Below are positions 50,624 to 62,105 of a DNA stretch of 64,000 nt, in pieces. Source of the stretch: Lepturacanthus savala (lineage: Eukaryota; Chordata; Actinopteri; Scombriformes; Trichiuridae). Under the pieces are notes generated by a model. The model searched no databases and was not told where the DNA came from. It worked only from the letters and a program-made list of their open reading frames with translations. The position numbers and the translations under genes were made by a program. The stretch is from NCBI GenBank assembly GCA_030544235.1, contig CM060474.1:2822001-2886000 (forward strand), given 5' to 3'. The stretch's first letter is position 1. The number at the start of each line of letters is the position of its first letter.

Positions 50624-51560
50624 CTCTTGCACCTTCCCGTCACACATATATTTTTTCATGTTACCTTTACGTCTCCCTCAAGAATTCGCACCTTGTTCTA
50701 CCTTCCATGCCTCTTCTTATTATTCCATCCCTCGGCAGGTTGCTCAGTGAAGTGTCAGCTCTTAACGCTGTACGCCGTTTAGTCATTTGACGGCAGGGAG
50801 AACGGAAAAAAAGAAACTGACAGAGAGAAACCAACCTGGAGCGTGATGGGAGTTTTTTAGCTTCTCGTTGTACTCACCAATCCTTCGCCGTGTTCGCCGG
50901 AGTTTTACGACGCCTCGCCGCTCCCACTGTCACTAATTCTCTGCTGTTATGCAAACACACGCGTTGATGCTGAAATGAATAGGCTCTGGGTGAGTTGGTG
51001 AGTAATGGCGGCTGAATCTGGAGATCTGTTGGTCCTTCCATCTGCATGAGAGAGAAGCGAGTGAGCATTAGTGATTGGCAGGAGATGTGAGACAGCTGAA
51101 TGACATCTGGTCCCAGTCTTTAACACGAGGAGCTGCAGAGCTGAGAGGCTTCAATTACACCAATGAGCGTTCAATTAAACGCAGCCAACGCCAGCCTGGT
51201 GCTGCCTGGCTCTGCACACACACACACACATGCATCCTTGCACACATATGTACTCACAGTCGCTCACACACTTGCGTACCATCTGCACAGCCCGGATAGC
51301 CCGACTCCGATGTGGGGAGTAGATTGTATTTGTCTCACACTGTCTTTCCTTCTCTCTTCACCGTACGGCTTCATCGCTTCTTTATTCCCTTCTAACCCAG
51401 TTATTTTTATCTCCTGCCTGGTCCCTTTTCTCCTTATAACTGTCTTGAAAATGTATGTTCAGTGAGGGTGATAGCCATTGACAAATGCGAGTAAGAATTG
51501 GTGTAGAGCTGCTCTGAGGAAAAGGGGGGGTGGGATACTGTAGTCGTCTTTATCATCAGC

Positions 51561-52096
51561 TGAGGAAAAGGAATGGAGAAAGGGGAAGTAAAAGGCAGAG
51601 AACAAAAACAAGATTAAAGGAAGGGGGAAAGAAATGGGAAAAGAAATAAATTGTAAGAAAAAGGAAAGGGGCAGAAAAGAAAAAAAAAAAAAGGAAATGG
51701 TTTTAAAACATGGATGTTGGAGGAAAAAGGCTGAAGGAAAGGAAATGGAAAAAGAGGAGAGGAAATGATAATAAGGCAGATACGAGAGGAAAAGTAGAAA
51801 CTAAAAGATGGAAAAGGAAAGAAGAGGTAGGAAAGGTAATGGAAAGGAAGTGCAGGGGGGACAAGGGAGATAAAGGAAGACAAGGAAAGGGACAAGGAAA
51901 GGGAATGAAACGGTATAAGATAAGGACAGGAGGAAAGAAAGGTTGAACTGTAGAGAGGGAAAAGCAGGGCAAGCAAGGAGAAACAGCAGAAAAAGGGTGG
52001 GTGGGGAATGAGGAAAAATGAGGAAAGGAGGAAAGAAGAAGAACATGAAGGAAAATTAAAGGAGAAGGAAGAAGGAAACAGGAAGAGAAATAAATG
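51561..52096 (+). repeat. Polypurine (GA-rich) tract of about 540 bp
   Basis: The + strand is almost only A and G, in irregular GGAAAGG/GAAAAGG words, with scattered T or C. It is not a simple tandem repeat. The long ORFs seen here on either strand are Lys/Glu/Gly or Phe/Ser/Pro low-complexity and not genes. Confidence 0.9.
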
Positions 52097-52119
52097 CTTA
52101 CTGAAAAAAATAAAAAATA

Positions 52120-52405
52120 ATGCACACTGAAAAGATCTTTTTTTTTGGACAATGAATCTAATATTGAGTAGAATTAACTTGAAATATCTTATTCCACTGG
52201 CAGATCATTTTTTCTTGATTTTGGTCAATTTAGTCATTAAGACTACTATAATAAGAGATAGTAAGTGTTCAACATTTGATCTTAACTTTTTTTTATCTCA
52301 TAATTTGAAAAACTTGAGAAAAGTTTAAATATCTGTCAGTGTAATGACTACTTAATATTGGACTTGTTCTAAATGCAGTATATTTCACACTGATATTATT
52401 TCATT
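52120..52405 (+). mobile_element. 'CACTGCAAAAA' MITE, family D, decayed copy
   Basis: It shares attttggtcaatttagtcat, ttaatattggacttgttcta and aatgcagtatatttc with the element at 59399-59735. The ends are poorly kept. Confidence 0.55.
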
Positions 52406-53090
52406 TTGGCAGTGAAATTAGGGAACGTAAAGTGACTACAACACAAAGGCAAGTGGCTTCACCTACTGAAATGGTATTATCCCCTAAATGTGCATGGGGG
52501 CGTATCTGAGCCTCTGTGGTCAAACCCATTATTTCAGGCCCTCTTTAAAAGCACAGAGGGGGTGGGGGAAAGGGAAGGCCTTTGATGAGGCAGCAAAATA
52601 AAATCTTCCTTACAGTATATTTAAATAAAAAGCCTTGAAGGAGAGCTCTTCTAAGCCGTTTTTCACTGCACAGGAGCTGCCTCTCATTCTGCTTGTGTGG
52701 TGTATTCTCTGCCTCATAAAAAAACAAAAAAAATCTGAATTAGTGCAAGGTTTGAGCAAGTGCTCACAGTAAGTGATGAAAGAATGACGGCTGTTTTGTT
52801 CCCATCTTGCGTCTAGAAATAGAAATCCATTTCAGCTTTTGATGTATCACAGAAAATTGGAGAGGATCACTTTGAAAATAAGATTGGTTTGGGTTTTGTT
52901 TTGGGGGGTTTTCGGCTTCAGCCTCTTTGCAGTTGTAAGTCAGTACAGTACAATGAGTTTAAAAAAAAGAGTCACAAATACACATGCTTAAGTCTTTTCT
53001 TTTCTTCCACTCTCACACACTTGCTGCTGTCATTATACTACAACCTATAAGCAGAACTTTTAGAAAGCTGGCAGTTGGCTTTTCTTTTTT

Positions 53091-53594
53091 CAAAGGGGCC
53101 CTATTTTGCCATTTCCACAATTAAATATTTGAATTTTCATGGTCTGTTTATAAAAAAATTTGCATGCTTTTATGGTCCAAAAGTATCCAGTTAGACCTGT
53201 AGCAGCAATACAGTCTGCCTTCTCACACACTCACTCTGGAAAAGAACTGTCTTTGCCCCTCCCTATCCTCCAAAACACCCACTCTGTTGTGAATGGCCGA
53301 GCACTGTTGCAAATGTCCCACCTCTCAGAGAGCTGGGTCAAGTCAAGTGCAAGCATGCAGCAAGTAAGGGTTGGGGGCATGGATCCAAAGGCGGTTACTA
53401 TTATCTATTACCTTCTACTCCTGTTGTGACATCACATCAGGAGCCATTTTTAAACAGCTTGGCTAAGCAGCACTACAGAGGAGGCCAGACCACAACAGAA
53501 TGAGTGCGTTTGGGTGTGAGATTGGCACATTAGAGACCTAAATATATACACAAGCAAAGAAAATGTGACTTTTTCATGAAAGAGCCCCTTTAAA
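53091..53594 (+). mobile_element. piggyBac-like MITE, family B copy 2
   Basis: It runs from caaaggggccctattttgcc to aaagagcccctttaaat, an inverted pair with TTAA-like ends. It contains tagacctgtagcagcaatac, acacccactctgttgtgaat and the palindromic word TGTGACATCACA at 53425-53436. It is the most complete copy of the family. Confidence 0.7.
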
Positions 53595-54536
53595 TATTTA
53601 GTTAACCAATCTGATCTGTGAATACCAACGATGAATCCGCCTGTTGTCATTGGCTGATTTTGGTTTTGTTGTCTGGGTGAGGGAAATCTTCTGTTTGGAT
53701 GTTTAAAAAACCTCAAATCATCCACAAGTTTGTTCAAACAAGATTGATCTTCTTCTTCTTCATGGTGTCTTTGTTTGTGTGTGTCTATTTTTCTTGTGTG
53801 TGTGTGTGTTTGTGTGTGCGCGCGTGGATGTGTATTCCCATGGTACTTGTATATACATCTAGACTGTATATACGACACATACACCTCACATTGACAGTGT
53901 CCACCCTTTAACTTGTACTCTAACAAGCTCATGAGTCAGTGGAGGCTTCTTCTTCTGTGGTAAGGTCAACTTCTGCTGTGATGACTGGTTCTGTTTGCTT
54001 CATGAGGTTTTATACTGACACCTCACAACAACAAACACACACACCCACACGTGCTTCGTGTAAGCAAGGTGAAAGGTTGAGTTGTACTCACAGAAGGTGT
54101 TTTATAGCCTTTGCTTCACTATCATTTAGGCTCTGGCATGTAGTCATTAATTATGCTTAAGTACAGGTCCGTATGCTAATGGAGGCAACACATTAACAAT
54201 GAAGAGAGTTCAGCCTGCAGTGAGACTGCTGAATAGGATAAACTTGAATATTTATGCCATTGTTAGTAGAGCCATAGCAGGACACTATCTATCATAGACT
54301 TAGCTGCACTGAATATTTCTGGCCCTTATCTTCTTCAATTAAAGTTTAAAATGTGTTGTTGTTCATTTGTAGTCTTGTTTAAGTGTCAGATTTTATTGAA
54401 TATGTTAATAATAAATATTATTCTAAAAAAGGATTTTTTACTATTTTTACTACTACTAGAAGTCAATAAGTTTTATATTTTTCTTTAATAATAAATAATG
54501 AAAAAATAGAGTCATTAAACTTGGCAAACTCATGTT

Positions 54537-54625
54537 GAATATTTTATGATTATTTATGTACAGCACTTTGTTTCAACTGTGATTGTTTTTAAAGTGCTCT
54601 ATAAATGAGGTTGAGTTTAGTAGAC
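54537..54625 (+). mobile_element. Teleost LINE/SINE 3'-end fragment
   Basis: The word acagcactttgtttcaactg followed by taaagtgctctataaatgag is a common retroposon tail in fish genomes. Its family is not assigned. Confidence 0.45.
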
Positions 54626-55154
54626 CTTTGCTTGTGTTGTACTAACTTGAATTGTAAATTGTAAAATTGCAATACTGTAAAAAATGAACTGCCTCAGTAC
54701 AAAATTTCAAGGGAATACTGGCGCTCTGGTCAATTGTCTAATGATATAATTGGACCCCTCTAAAAAGAATCACTAGCTAGACGCAGCAGGCTTCATATTA
54801 TTATCTTCCTCCTGTATTTTCTCTAGTCATCTCCGCTGAGTTTTCAAGTGCTGCTTAGACAGAGAAATATAAGTTTAACTAAATCACTGAGATTACTTCT
54901 GCCTCAAAAGCGGCTCTGCCTTAGAGAAACACACCAAACCTAAACACTACAACAGCTGCTGTTACTGATTTACACCCATTGGGGACTTATTAGTGGAATC
55001 AGTTTCTGTAGTGTTTGCCTTCACACGCTACAGATTCACCACACAACGATTTGTCTTAAGATAGAAAAAAAGGAGAAAAAAAATAATTTTCAGGCACATG
55101 AGCAGGCTTCACAGTATTTCCACGCACTCCAGCGTTACTGTTGCTCGCCATGGG

Positions 55155-55168
55155 ACGCCAGGTGGCGC
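55155..55168 (+). promoter_or_regulatory. CTCF-like motif 92 bp before an exon
   Basis: ACGCCAGGTGGCGC matches 12 of 14 positions of the CTCF core (CCASYAGRKGGCRS). It lies in a CpG-bearing stretch that leads into the exon at 55261. Binding is not shown. Confidence 0.3.
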
Positions 55169-55260
55169 CCGCTCGTGGTCCAGCCCTGTCCGGTTTCCAG
55201 CCAACCGCTTCAACCTCGCTCCCCAGGTTTGACACCACCCTCTCTGGCTCCTCTCTCCAG

Positions 55261-55395
55261 GTATGAGTGCTCTGCAGTTGCAGAACCTGGCCACTTTAGC
55301 GGCAGCAGCAGCGGCGGCCCAAAATTCAGCCAGCCCCTCCACCGCAAACCCCCTCTCCTCCACTGCCGCCTCCCTGGGAGCGTTGGCCAGCCCAG
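55261..55395 (+). CDS. celf2: celf2 coding exon: Ala-rich linker
   Basis: A 135-nt exon encodes (G)MSALQLQNLATLAAAAAA, then AQNSASPSTANPLSSTAASL, then GALASP plus one base. MxALQLQNLATLAAAAAAAQ is a CELF2 hallmark; here it has Ser for Asn in the 'MNALQ' word and seven Ala in a row. The second half is less conserved and Ser/Thr/Ala-rich. The acceptor is ctctctccag and the donor is CAG|GTAACG. It is phase 1 at both ends, so it can be skipped without frameshift. A G-quadruplex motif starts 23 nt after its end. Confidence 0.93.
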
Positions 55396-55418
55396 GTAAC
55401 GCCGCAGCCTCTCAGGTC

Positions 55419-55437
55419 GGGGGGAGGGCGGGCGGGG
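55419..55437 (+). promoter_or_regulatory. G-quadruplex motif downstream of a donor
   Basis: GGGGGGAGGGCGGGCGGGG has four G-runs of three or more separated by single-base loops (A, C, C). It lies 23 nt after the donor at 55396. More G-runs follow up to about 55480. Intronic G-runs of this kind are known binding sites for hnRNP F/H and influence donor choice. The effect here is inferred. Confidence 0.8.
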
Positions 55438-58000
55438 TTCCGACGCCGTGGGGTGGGGAAGGGGGAAGGGGCCCGATGCCTGCCTACTTCCACCGCTCTC
55501 CATCCGTTTCCCATTGCCAGTGTTGTCGCCCATGATCCCAGCAAGCCACCGCCATCACCGTCGCAGAAACACCCATCGTCACACCTCCATTGTTCAGGCC
55601 TGCGTCAGTGTTGTCGACCTTCTCTGGCACATCCCCATGGTGTGTGTACCCACCGTCCTCCATCTTTTACTGGCGGCGCCATGCTGTGTTGTTGACGCGC
55701 CGCCTCACTGCATCCTCCTGTCTTCTCTCGAACACCTCACCTCCTCACCATGTGGTGGCCAACCAGCCATCCCATAACACACGCTCTGTATATATGTGCG
55801 CGTGCGTGTGCATGTATTGTAGGTGTGTGTGTTTTCGTGCTCTTTTTTTCTTTTCCGGTCAGATTAAGATCTATATTTGTTTCATTTTGTTCTTTTCGTG
55901 ACTTCTTTGTTTTGCGCCTCACCTCACCAGCTGTGTACAGTGCAGACCTCACCTAGGAACTTAAAGACAGTACATTTTGTCTTACCACCCCCGTGGAGGG
56001 GAGAGGGGGGTGTTTGCACCTCTGTATGTGTGTGTTTTGTCACTGTTCGTGGCTTGTGGGGGGTGGGGTTACCAGGCTGACGCCTGAACTTGGCTCAGGC
56101 TCCATATGCTGCCACCTTCAGACTCTCTTTCCTTTTCTTTCCTCCGAACTGCTTCCCATTCTTCCTCTCCTCTTTCTCCTCCTCCTCCTCCCCTCTCCTT
56201 GTGTTCCTTTTCGTTGCCCTCGTCTCTTTTTTTTTCTTTTTGCTGCTGCCCTCCTTTTGACAAGCTCCCTGTTTCTGCTCCATCACCCCCCCCCCCCCTT
56301 TCATGTCTGCTCGGCCTCGCTCCAGCAGCTGTGGTTTCTGCTGTCTCTCTCTTTCGGAAGCACAATCCCAACAGAGCATGAATATGAAAAGCTCCACCAC
56401 CTCCTCCCCCCCACCTACAACCCCTTTCTACCTTCTTCTTCTTTTTCTTTTTCTTCCTCTTCTTCCACGTTAATATCTGCACCACTCCCATCCCACTTCC
56501 TGCTTCCACACTCCCATGTCCATACTTTTCACCTTCTGTCTTTTATTCCAGCCTCTCTCTCTCTCTTTCTCTCTGTTTTCTCTGAATGTCAGTTAGTTCA
56601 CACTCAGGTTGAACTACTCAGTGCTCGGTGTGTGAATCAGTGACGCTATACTGCATGTGTCAATGAAACTGACAACGTCACTCCAGTTTTGATAAATATA
56701 GACAGTTCTGCATGGAAACAGGCCACTGTTTTTGTTTTGTTTTTTTATTTTTGCTGTTTTTTTTTCTGTTTTGCCGACATAATGTTCCCTTTATCACACC
56801 ATTTCTTAATATATTCAGCAGCAATCCTGCTTTGTTGGCATCGCTTTGATGAGATCAAGGGTAAATGAATAGATTAAATCTTCTCTCTCTGTCTATAAAA
56901 ACAGAACAAAGATGCAAGCTTTTGTGCACCATGTTTTCTCGCCATCTTCACCCACTGACATAGAAGCTCATGTTGTGGCACACATTTCATGTCGGTGTGT
57001 GTTCAGGTGTATGTGTGTGGGTTGTTTTTTTGTGTGTGTGTGCGTGTGTGTCCGCCGTGTTTGAATTCACTCGTCGTCAAAGTTTCAGTGTCCTGTGTCT
57101 TTTTTTTTGGTGTCAGTTTGACGACAGGGTTTGGAAACCCACCGTGCTCAGGGGAAAGTAGCTTTGAATATAAATTAGGTAGAATTCATAATTATAAGCA
57201 CTCGCGAAAGGTTACTTGCACGTCTAAAAAAGCCTTTTTATGGATGTGCTCTTGCCGCTCTGTACATACAGTGTCTGCTTTTATTTTTTAATTGTCCTTG
57301 TGTTTTTAATGCAATTACACCTTCACCTTGAACACAAAAAACCTCCAGTTTATTTTTGTTTGTGACTATCTCACCATATAGCACTTTGGGAACTGTAGAT
57401 GTATGGAGTTTTGGTACATATATATTTTTTTATATGTTAAGGTAAAGGTTGGACATACTGTAGTTTTAAGATGAATTAAAGGAGCAGCTTCCAGTATTTT
57501 CCAACATCAGTTGATCAACTAAACCGCTGTGGCTCAGAGAAAGAATGACACTTTAGAGATGAAGTTAGTGCTTCAAGATCACATTTTCCTTGAACCCCTT
57601 TACTTCAGTTTTTCTCCATTCATGCTGACACACAGGACTCGTACAGGAAATGCTGTGAATTGATTTCTCTATTGGCCTCCTTGAATTCTTTAGTAGACAC
57701 TCAGATAGCTTTAACACCACAGTCACTTCTTTGCTGCAAACGTCTTAACAAATATGACCAGGCAAACTTTGCATAATGTAAGTTTATAGCCTCTGCTGAA
57801 GCTAAGTGGCTCTCTAGTTATTTTGTTCATAGAAAGATGGCAACTGCATGGTGAATTTTGGGTTGTTATATGCAGCTTTAACTAGCATTAACACCAGGAC
57901 CTCTATGGGGCCATTTGAACCTGTTGGTGGTTCTAGTGTAAAATAAATGAAATTCGATCTTATTTACCAAATGTACTGCTACATACATATATACATATAT

Positions 58001-58195
58001 CAGGAGTCTCCAACCCTGGCCCTAGAGAGCCACTGTGGGTGCAGGTTTTTGGTCCAACCAAGCAGTTACACTCCTGATTCTACTAATCGACCATTAGAGC
58101 CCTTGCTAAGGGCCTTCATTAGTAGAATCCGGTGTGCTACTGCTTGGATGGAACAAAATCCTGCACCCTACTGACTCTATAAGACCAGGGTTGAA
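58001..58195 (+). mobile_element. hAT-type MITE ('CAGGAGTCTCCAACCCTGG')
   Basis: The left end caggagtctccaaccctggc is answered by aagaccagggttgaa at the right, a decayed terminal inverted repeat. Inner words aggtttttggtccaaccaag and ggatggaacaaaatcctgca form a second inverted pair. It is a common non-autonomous teleost element. Confidence 0.75.
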
Positions 58196-58690
58196 TCGAT
58201 TGAAATTATATCGATTGATTCATCTGCATCAAAATCTATTTTAGGAGTTGAATGAAACATGAAGTTCTATATGAGTATCTACGGCAAATCTGAACCAATT
58301 CCCACATGCTTTCACTGGAATCTGTCGAGCAGGAACACAAGATTTAGAGCTAACTAAAATACAATATATACATACAGGACTGAAAATTAAAATCATGACA
58401 ATTGACTGATGTTAAAATTGGACATGTAGCACTATTAAGGGCAAACGTAGCCCCTGTTGTTTATTTAATATGTTTTTAATGAGGAAAGCGACACCTCTTC
58501 CCGAGGAACCTTGTTTTTTTTTGTTTTTTAAAATGCTTATATAACTCATGTGCTTATTTGTCTCCTACTCTCCCTCTTCACCTTCTTCCTTGTCCCTACT
58601 TCCTCTTTTTATTCTCCCACTCTTCATTTGCTCCCTTCTCTCTCTCTCTCCCTCTCTCTCCTCTCCCTCTCATATCCTCCCTTCCCCCAG

Positions 58691-58819
58691 CAGCGGGCAC
58701 CACAGCGAGCTCCAATGTCGGTGCCATGAACTCTCTGACCTCTTTGGGTACCCTGCAGGGCCTGGCAGGTGCAACTGTGGGCCTGAACAACATTAATGCA
58801 CTAGCAGGTAGCGTCAACA
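58691..58819 (+). CDS. celf2: celf2 coding exon: linker with alternative splice sites
   Basis: A 129-nt exon in its longest form encodes (A)AGTTASSNVGAMNSLTSL, then GTLQGLAGATVGLNNINALA, then GSVN plus one base. NSLTSLGTLQGLAGATVGLN is near-identical to CELF2. The acceptor is a tandem cccccagcag (start at 58691 or 58694, one Ala gained or lost). The donor has two in-frame options: CAG|GTAGCG after 58807 or ACA|GTGAGT after 58819, which differ by four residues (SVNS). Human CELF2 has the matching 'GTINSMAAL' form, so the outer site is probably the main one. It is phase 1 at both ends in all four combinations. Confidence 0.93.
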
Positions 58820-59398
58820 GTGAGTATTCACCCTGCCATCAGCCACACCACCTCCACCATCCACCTCTCATTACCGCACACGTCACCACCACAACCTCTG
58901 AGTTGATGCAGAGAGACAAAGTGTTAGCGCACAGCTGCCCAAATACAGTAGCAATTGTGTAAGAGTTCGATCTGTATGGGTTTTTGATTTTGTAATTACA
59001 GCCGACTTTTTTTTTCCTAATTAGAATTAAACACAAGTTCACAAAACCTCTCCATAAAGCCTATACAAATTAAAAAGCAAAGCAGCATTTGTACTAAAAA
59101 AAGATTGAATAAACAGTAACTTGTCAATATTCTGTATCTAACATTATTTTAAAAAAGGGTTAGTACATCAAGAACCCATATATTTGTCTAACTCTATCTC
59201 AAATGTTATATTTATAGTCTCCTTGGAAACCATTTGTAGCATGGAGGGATATTTTTTCACAATAAGTGGATAATCCTCTCTTCATTTTTTAAAGATTTAA
59301 ATCAATTATTAAGTTAATACTATACAAAAATAAAAGGAACATATATGCAATTTTATGGTCTTGTTAATATGAGACTGATAAACAAAGAAAAGAGAAAA

Positions 59399-59735
59399 CT
59401 ACACTGTAAAAAATGAAATATTAACAATTGAAAACGTGTTTTTGGCACAATTAGTTCAATATCAAGTAAGATATCATGAAATATATTAGTATATATTATT
59501 AGCAGATACATTTTTTTCTTTATTTTGGTCAATTTATTCTCGTTTTTTAAATAAGATAAAATTGCTTTGATCTTAATGTTGTCTTTTTATCTCATTATTG
59601 ACTTTTTATCTCAAATTATTTGAACAACGTGTAATAAGTAAAATTATCTGCCAATGGAATACTGTGCCTACTCAGTATTGGACGAATTGTACTAAATGCA
59701 AGATATTTCCCTCCGATGAGTTTTTTGCAGTGTAG
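59399..59735 (+). mobile_element. 'CACTGCAAAAA' MITE, family D, intact ends
   Basis: The termini are ctacactgtaaaaaa and ttttttgcagtgtag, inverted repeats of 15 bp with one mismatch, bounding 337 bp of AT-rich sequence without coding capacity. It resembles a widespread teleost MITE, probably hAT. The decayed second copy is at 52120. Confidence 0.75.
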
Positions 59736-60017
59736 AAACTAAACAGAGTTTGGCTCCTCCTGTCGTCTCTCTGTGTCTCTGTTTCACAATGAATTGTTCT
59801 CACTCTCTCTATGACGCCTGTTTCATCCACTCATCATCAGGGCTGGGAGTTTTTTTCTTTCATCCATTTATCCATCCATTACTCCATCTCTCCATCCGCT
59901 TCCTGGTTGTGTCCCGGGTTATGCTTGCTGTGCGAGTGCTGGCGTGACGTCCCGGCAGCTGTCACCTCACACAACTGTCTCTGTGTGGGACCATGGTGTT
60001 GTAGTCGTGTCACATTG

Positions 60018-60215
60018 TGCTGGTTTGTTTGGTTCCTGGTGTGTTTTCTGTCAGCTTTACAAGCTCAAACAGAAACAAAAGCGTTGTAATTTGGTAATTC
60101 TGATGTTCCAGAAATACACTAATTGATCATTTTCTTGTCAAAATTTCAATATCTGAGAATATTTTTGCCAGACTATATAACTTTTGAAAGTGTCCGTTAA
60201 CTAAAAATACAATAG
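60018..60215 (+). repeat. Intron segment duplicated from or with 42918-43200
   Basis: It shares ctggtttgtttggttcctgg, gtcagctttacaagctcaaa and tgatgttccagaaatacact with the segment in the earlier intron, in the same order. A family A MITE follows directly here. Confidence 0.6.
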
Positions 60216-60250
60216 TTGATCATTTCATTTTGCATGGCACATGGCCAACA

Positions 60251-60627
60251 CAGTGTTTCTAGCCCATTTTTTGGGGGGGGTTCTACAGAACCTCCTAAAT
60301 GGAATCCCAGCACCCCTACAGTTTGAGAGAGTTTTAACTTTCATACCAAGCTAGAAGTATCAAAAACATACAGGACTTACATAATACCAACAAAATACAG
60401 TAGCTTAAAGATTTTACAAACTTTCCAAATTTTTAAGTATATTTTCATTAATATATTTGTATTGTATAATACAAGAAGTAAAAAAGATAGGGACAAACAT
60501 TGAAAAAGTCCCCCCTCGCTATAGGGAGCTGTATATATTTTCCCCAAAAATGTGATGCTAATTTTTCATAAATATGGGAATGCAATAAAAGTGCCCACCA
60601 CCTCTTAAACCTCTGAACCTAGAATCA
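60251..60627 (+). mobile_element. hAT-like MITE, family A copy
   Basis: The left end cagtgtttctagcccatttt matches the left end at 9335. The right end reads aaacctctgaacctagaatc. The GGTCT run and CTGGGTGCTCAGCAC block are deleted. Confidence 0.65.
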
Positions 60628-62039
60628 GATTGACAGTTTTACTTCACCCAAAATAACAAAACACATTCAACAAATGTCATCTAATTTGTGCATTTAGTAT
60701 TTTCATTACCTAAAAAATAGATGTATTTTGGCTATTATTAGAAGAAGAAAATGAAAAAAAAAAACATGTCCAAAAGACGTGGCTGTTTTTGTGTCACAAA
60801 AACATAAAGTTTAAGAGCTTTTTCACCCCCAAAATGAGAAATTTGATCATTTTGAAAATATAAAATATATCTGTTCCAAATATAAAAATAGATGCCAATT
60901 CCAACTTCAAAAATGTGGCTGTTTTCATGCCATATGGTTGAAAGTTAACCATATGTTGTCAGAATGAAAGCGGGATTGGGTACATGTGTTCCTACTCTCC
61001 TATGGATTGTATTGGGTGGTCAACCTGTGGCAGTGGTAGCCGTGCGCTGTGTGTCCTGCCTTTGACCTCTGGGGAGATGGAGGCCGGTATCTTAATCAGC
61101 GCTGTTATGACAGCAGAAATCCTGTACTACTGGCCTCTTCCACCACATTATTCTCCCCTGACCTTTCCCGCTCCTCGGCTAGAGTAGCTGTATCCGCTGT
61201 GTAAATCATACATGCGTCTACTCGAGGACACACACGGGTGCAGACAAGCAGGACCCGCTCACGCAGACACATCTTTTCGAATGGACTGGGTCATTTTGCA
61301 TCCGATTTCGTCTCAGCTAACCTCAACACATCCTCCACCCTCTCTTCCCCCAGCCACCACCAGCATTCACCCTCATTTAAACACATCTAGGCCTTAATTG
61401 AATTGCAAAGGTCACCAGTGCAATTATTCCTGAATAAATGAGTGACCTATAATCCAGAGCTTCACGGTGATAATTTATTTCACTGTGTCTGTCGGTGAGG
61501 CGACAGGACGCTGAGCCAATGTCAGACCCCCTCAGACAAGTTGCCCTCCGCCTTGATATTAAGCCATTACAAGCAGCTAATGAGTGTTACCGCTGTGTTC
61601 CCTCACTTTTAAACCTGTCCCCCCACCTCCGCATGCCTGTCTTCACCCCCCAATGTGAGACGAGGTGTGGTGGAAAAAGATAGCACAGATAACACCTCCT
61701 CTCCCTCTACGGTTTTTGTGAGATTCCCCTAATATTTGGAAACTACTTTGCACATTTATAGGAGCTGAAAGGACTTTTGCGATACATAGAACCACAGTAT
61801 CATGAGGGTAGACCTTTACAGGATCTTGTGTATCAACAGAGGAGTGGGTTATCTTGATTTTTTGTAGATAATTTAATAATCTCAAGCTGGGAAATTTATT
61901 CACCACTTTTGACCCATCGCCTGAGGAATCATCGGCTGATCTAACTGCCCAAGTCCAAACCGCAAATACTGAGTGCCAAGCAGGGAGGCAATGGGTACCA
62001 TTTTTATAGTCTTTGGGACTTTAGTCTTTAGTATGAGTC

Positions 62040-62105
62040 AACCAGGGATTGAACCCTCAACCTCCTAGTCTTAGGACGCACACTCTACCAATAAGCCAGT
62101 AATAG
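62040..62105 (-). mobile_element. tRNA-like SINE fragment
   Basis: On the minus strand TGGCTTATTGGTAGAGTGTG resembles a tRNA A-box region, and GGTTCAATCCCTGG resembles the B box. The acceptor stem is not formed, so it is a SINE head or tRNA-derived relic and not a tRNA gene. Confidence 0.5.

Larger units (their letters stand above)
49036..55260 (+). other. celf2 intron before the 135-nt linker exon
   Basis: A 6.2-kb intron. It holds a CTCF-like word on the minus strand (49414-49427), a TG/TGCG array (50337-50402), a shortened hAT-like MITE (50405-50623), a GC-balanced block (50720-51200), a 536-bp purine tract (51561-52096), two MITEs (52120-52405 and 53091-53594) and a LINE-tail-like word at 54537-54625. 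No other gene is seen. Confidence 0.85.
55396..58690 (+). other. celf2 intron after the 135-nt linker exon
   Basis: A 3.3-kb intron. It begins G-rich (55415-55480), continues with pyrimidine-rich sequence (56100-56560, with a C-run near 56287), GU-rich stretches at 55790-55830 and 56996-57050, and a hAT-like MITE at 58001-58195. A pyrimidine-rich run (58555-58690) precedes the next acceptor. ORFs here are low-complexity. Confidence 0.85.

Noticed and set aside
51614..52152. Long minus-strand ORFs rich in Phe, Ser, Pro and Leu, and plus-strand Lys/Glu/Gly ORF
   Set aside because: They arise from the purine/pyrimidine tract; low complexity on both strands.
55396..55535. Open frame continuing past the 135-nt linker exon
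   Set aside because: It is G-rich intron with no in-phase donor: the CAG|GTCGGG site after 55414 would leave phase 0, which does not fit the next exon.
55993..56643. 216-residue ORF on the + strand and its minus-strand partner
   Set aside because: It is translated pyrimidine-rich intron (Ser/Leu/Phe/Pro), with a C-run; it has no recognisable domain and lies between confirmed celf2 exons.
58558..58962. 134-residue ORF through the 129-nt exon into the intron
   Set aside because: The exon part is real, but the flanks are pyrimidine tract on the left and intron after a strong GTGAGT donor on the right; the tail lacks the coding-like character seen at 45861-45974.
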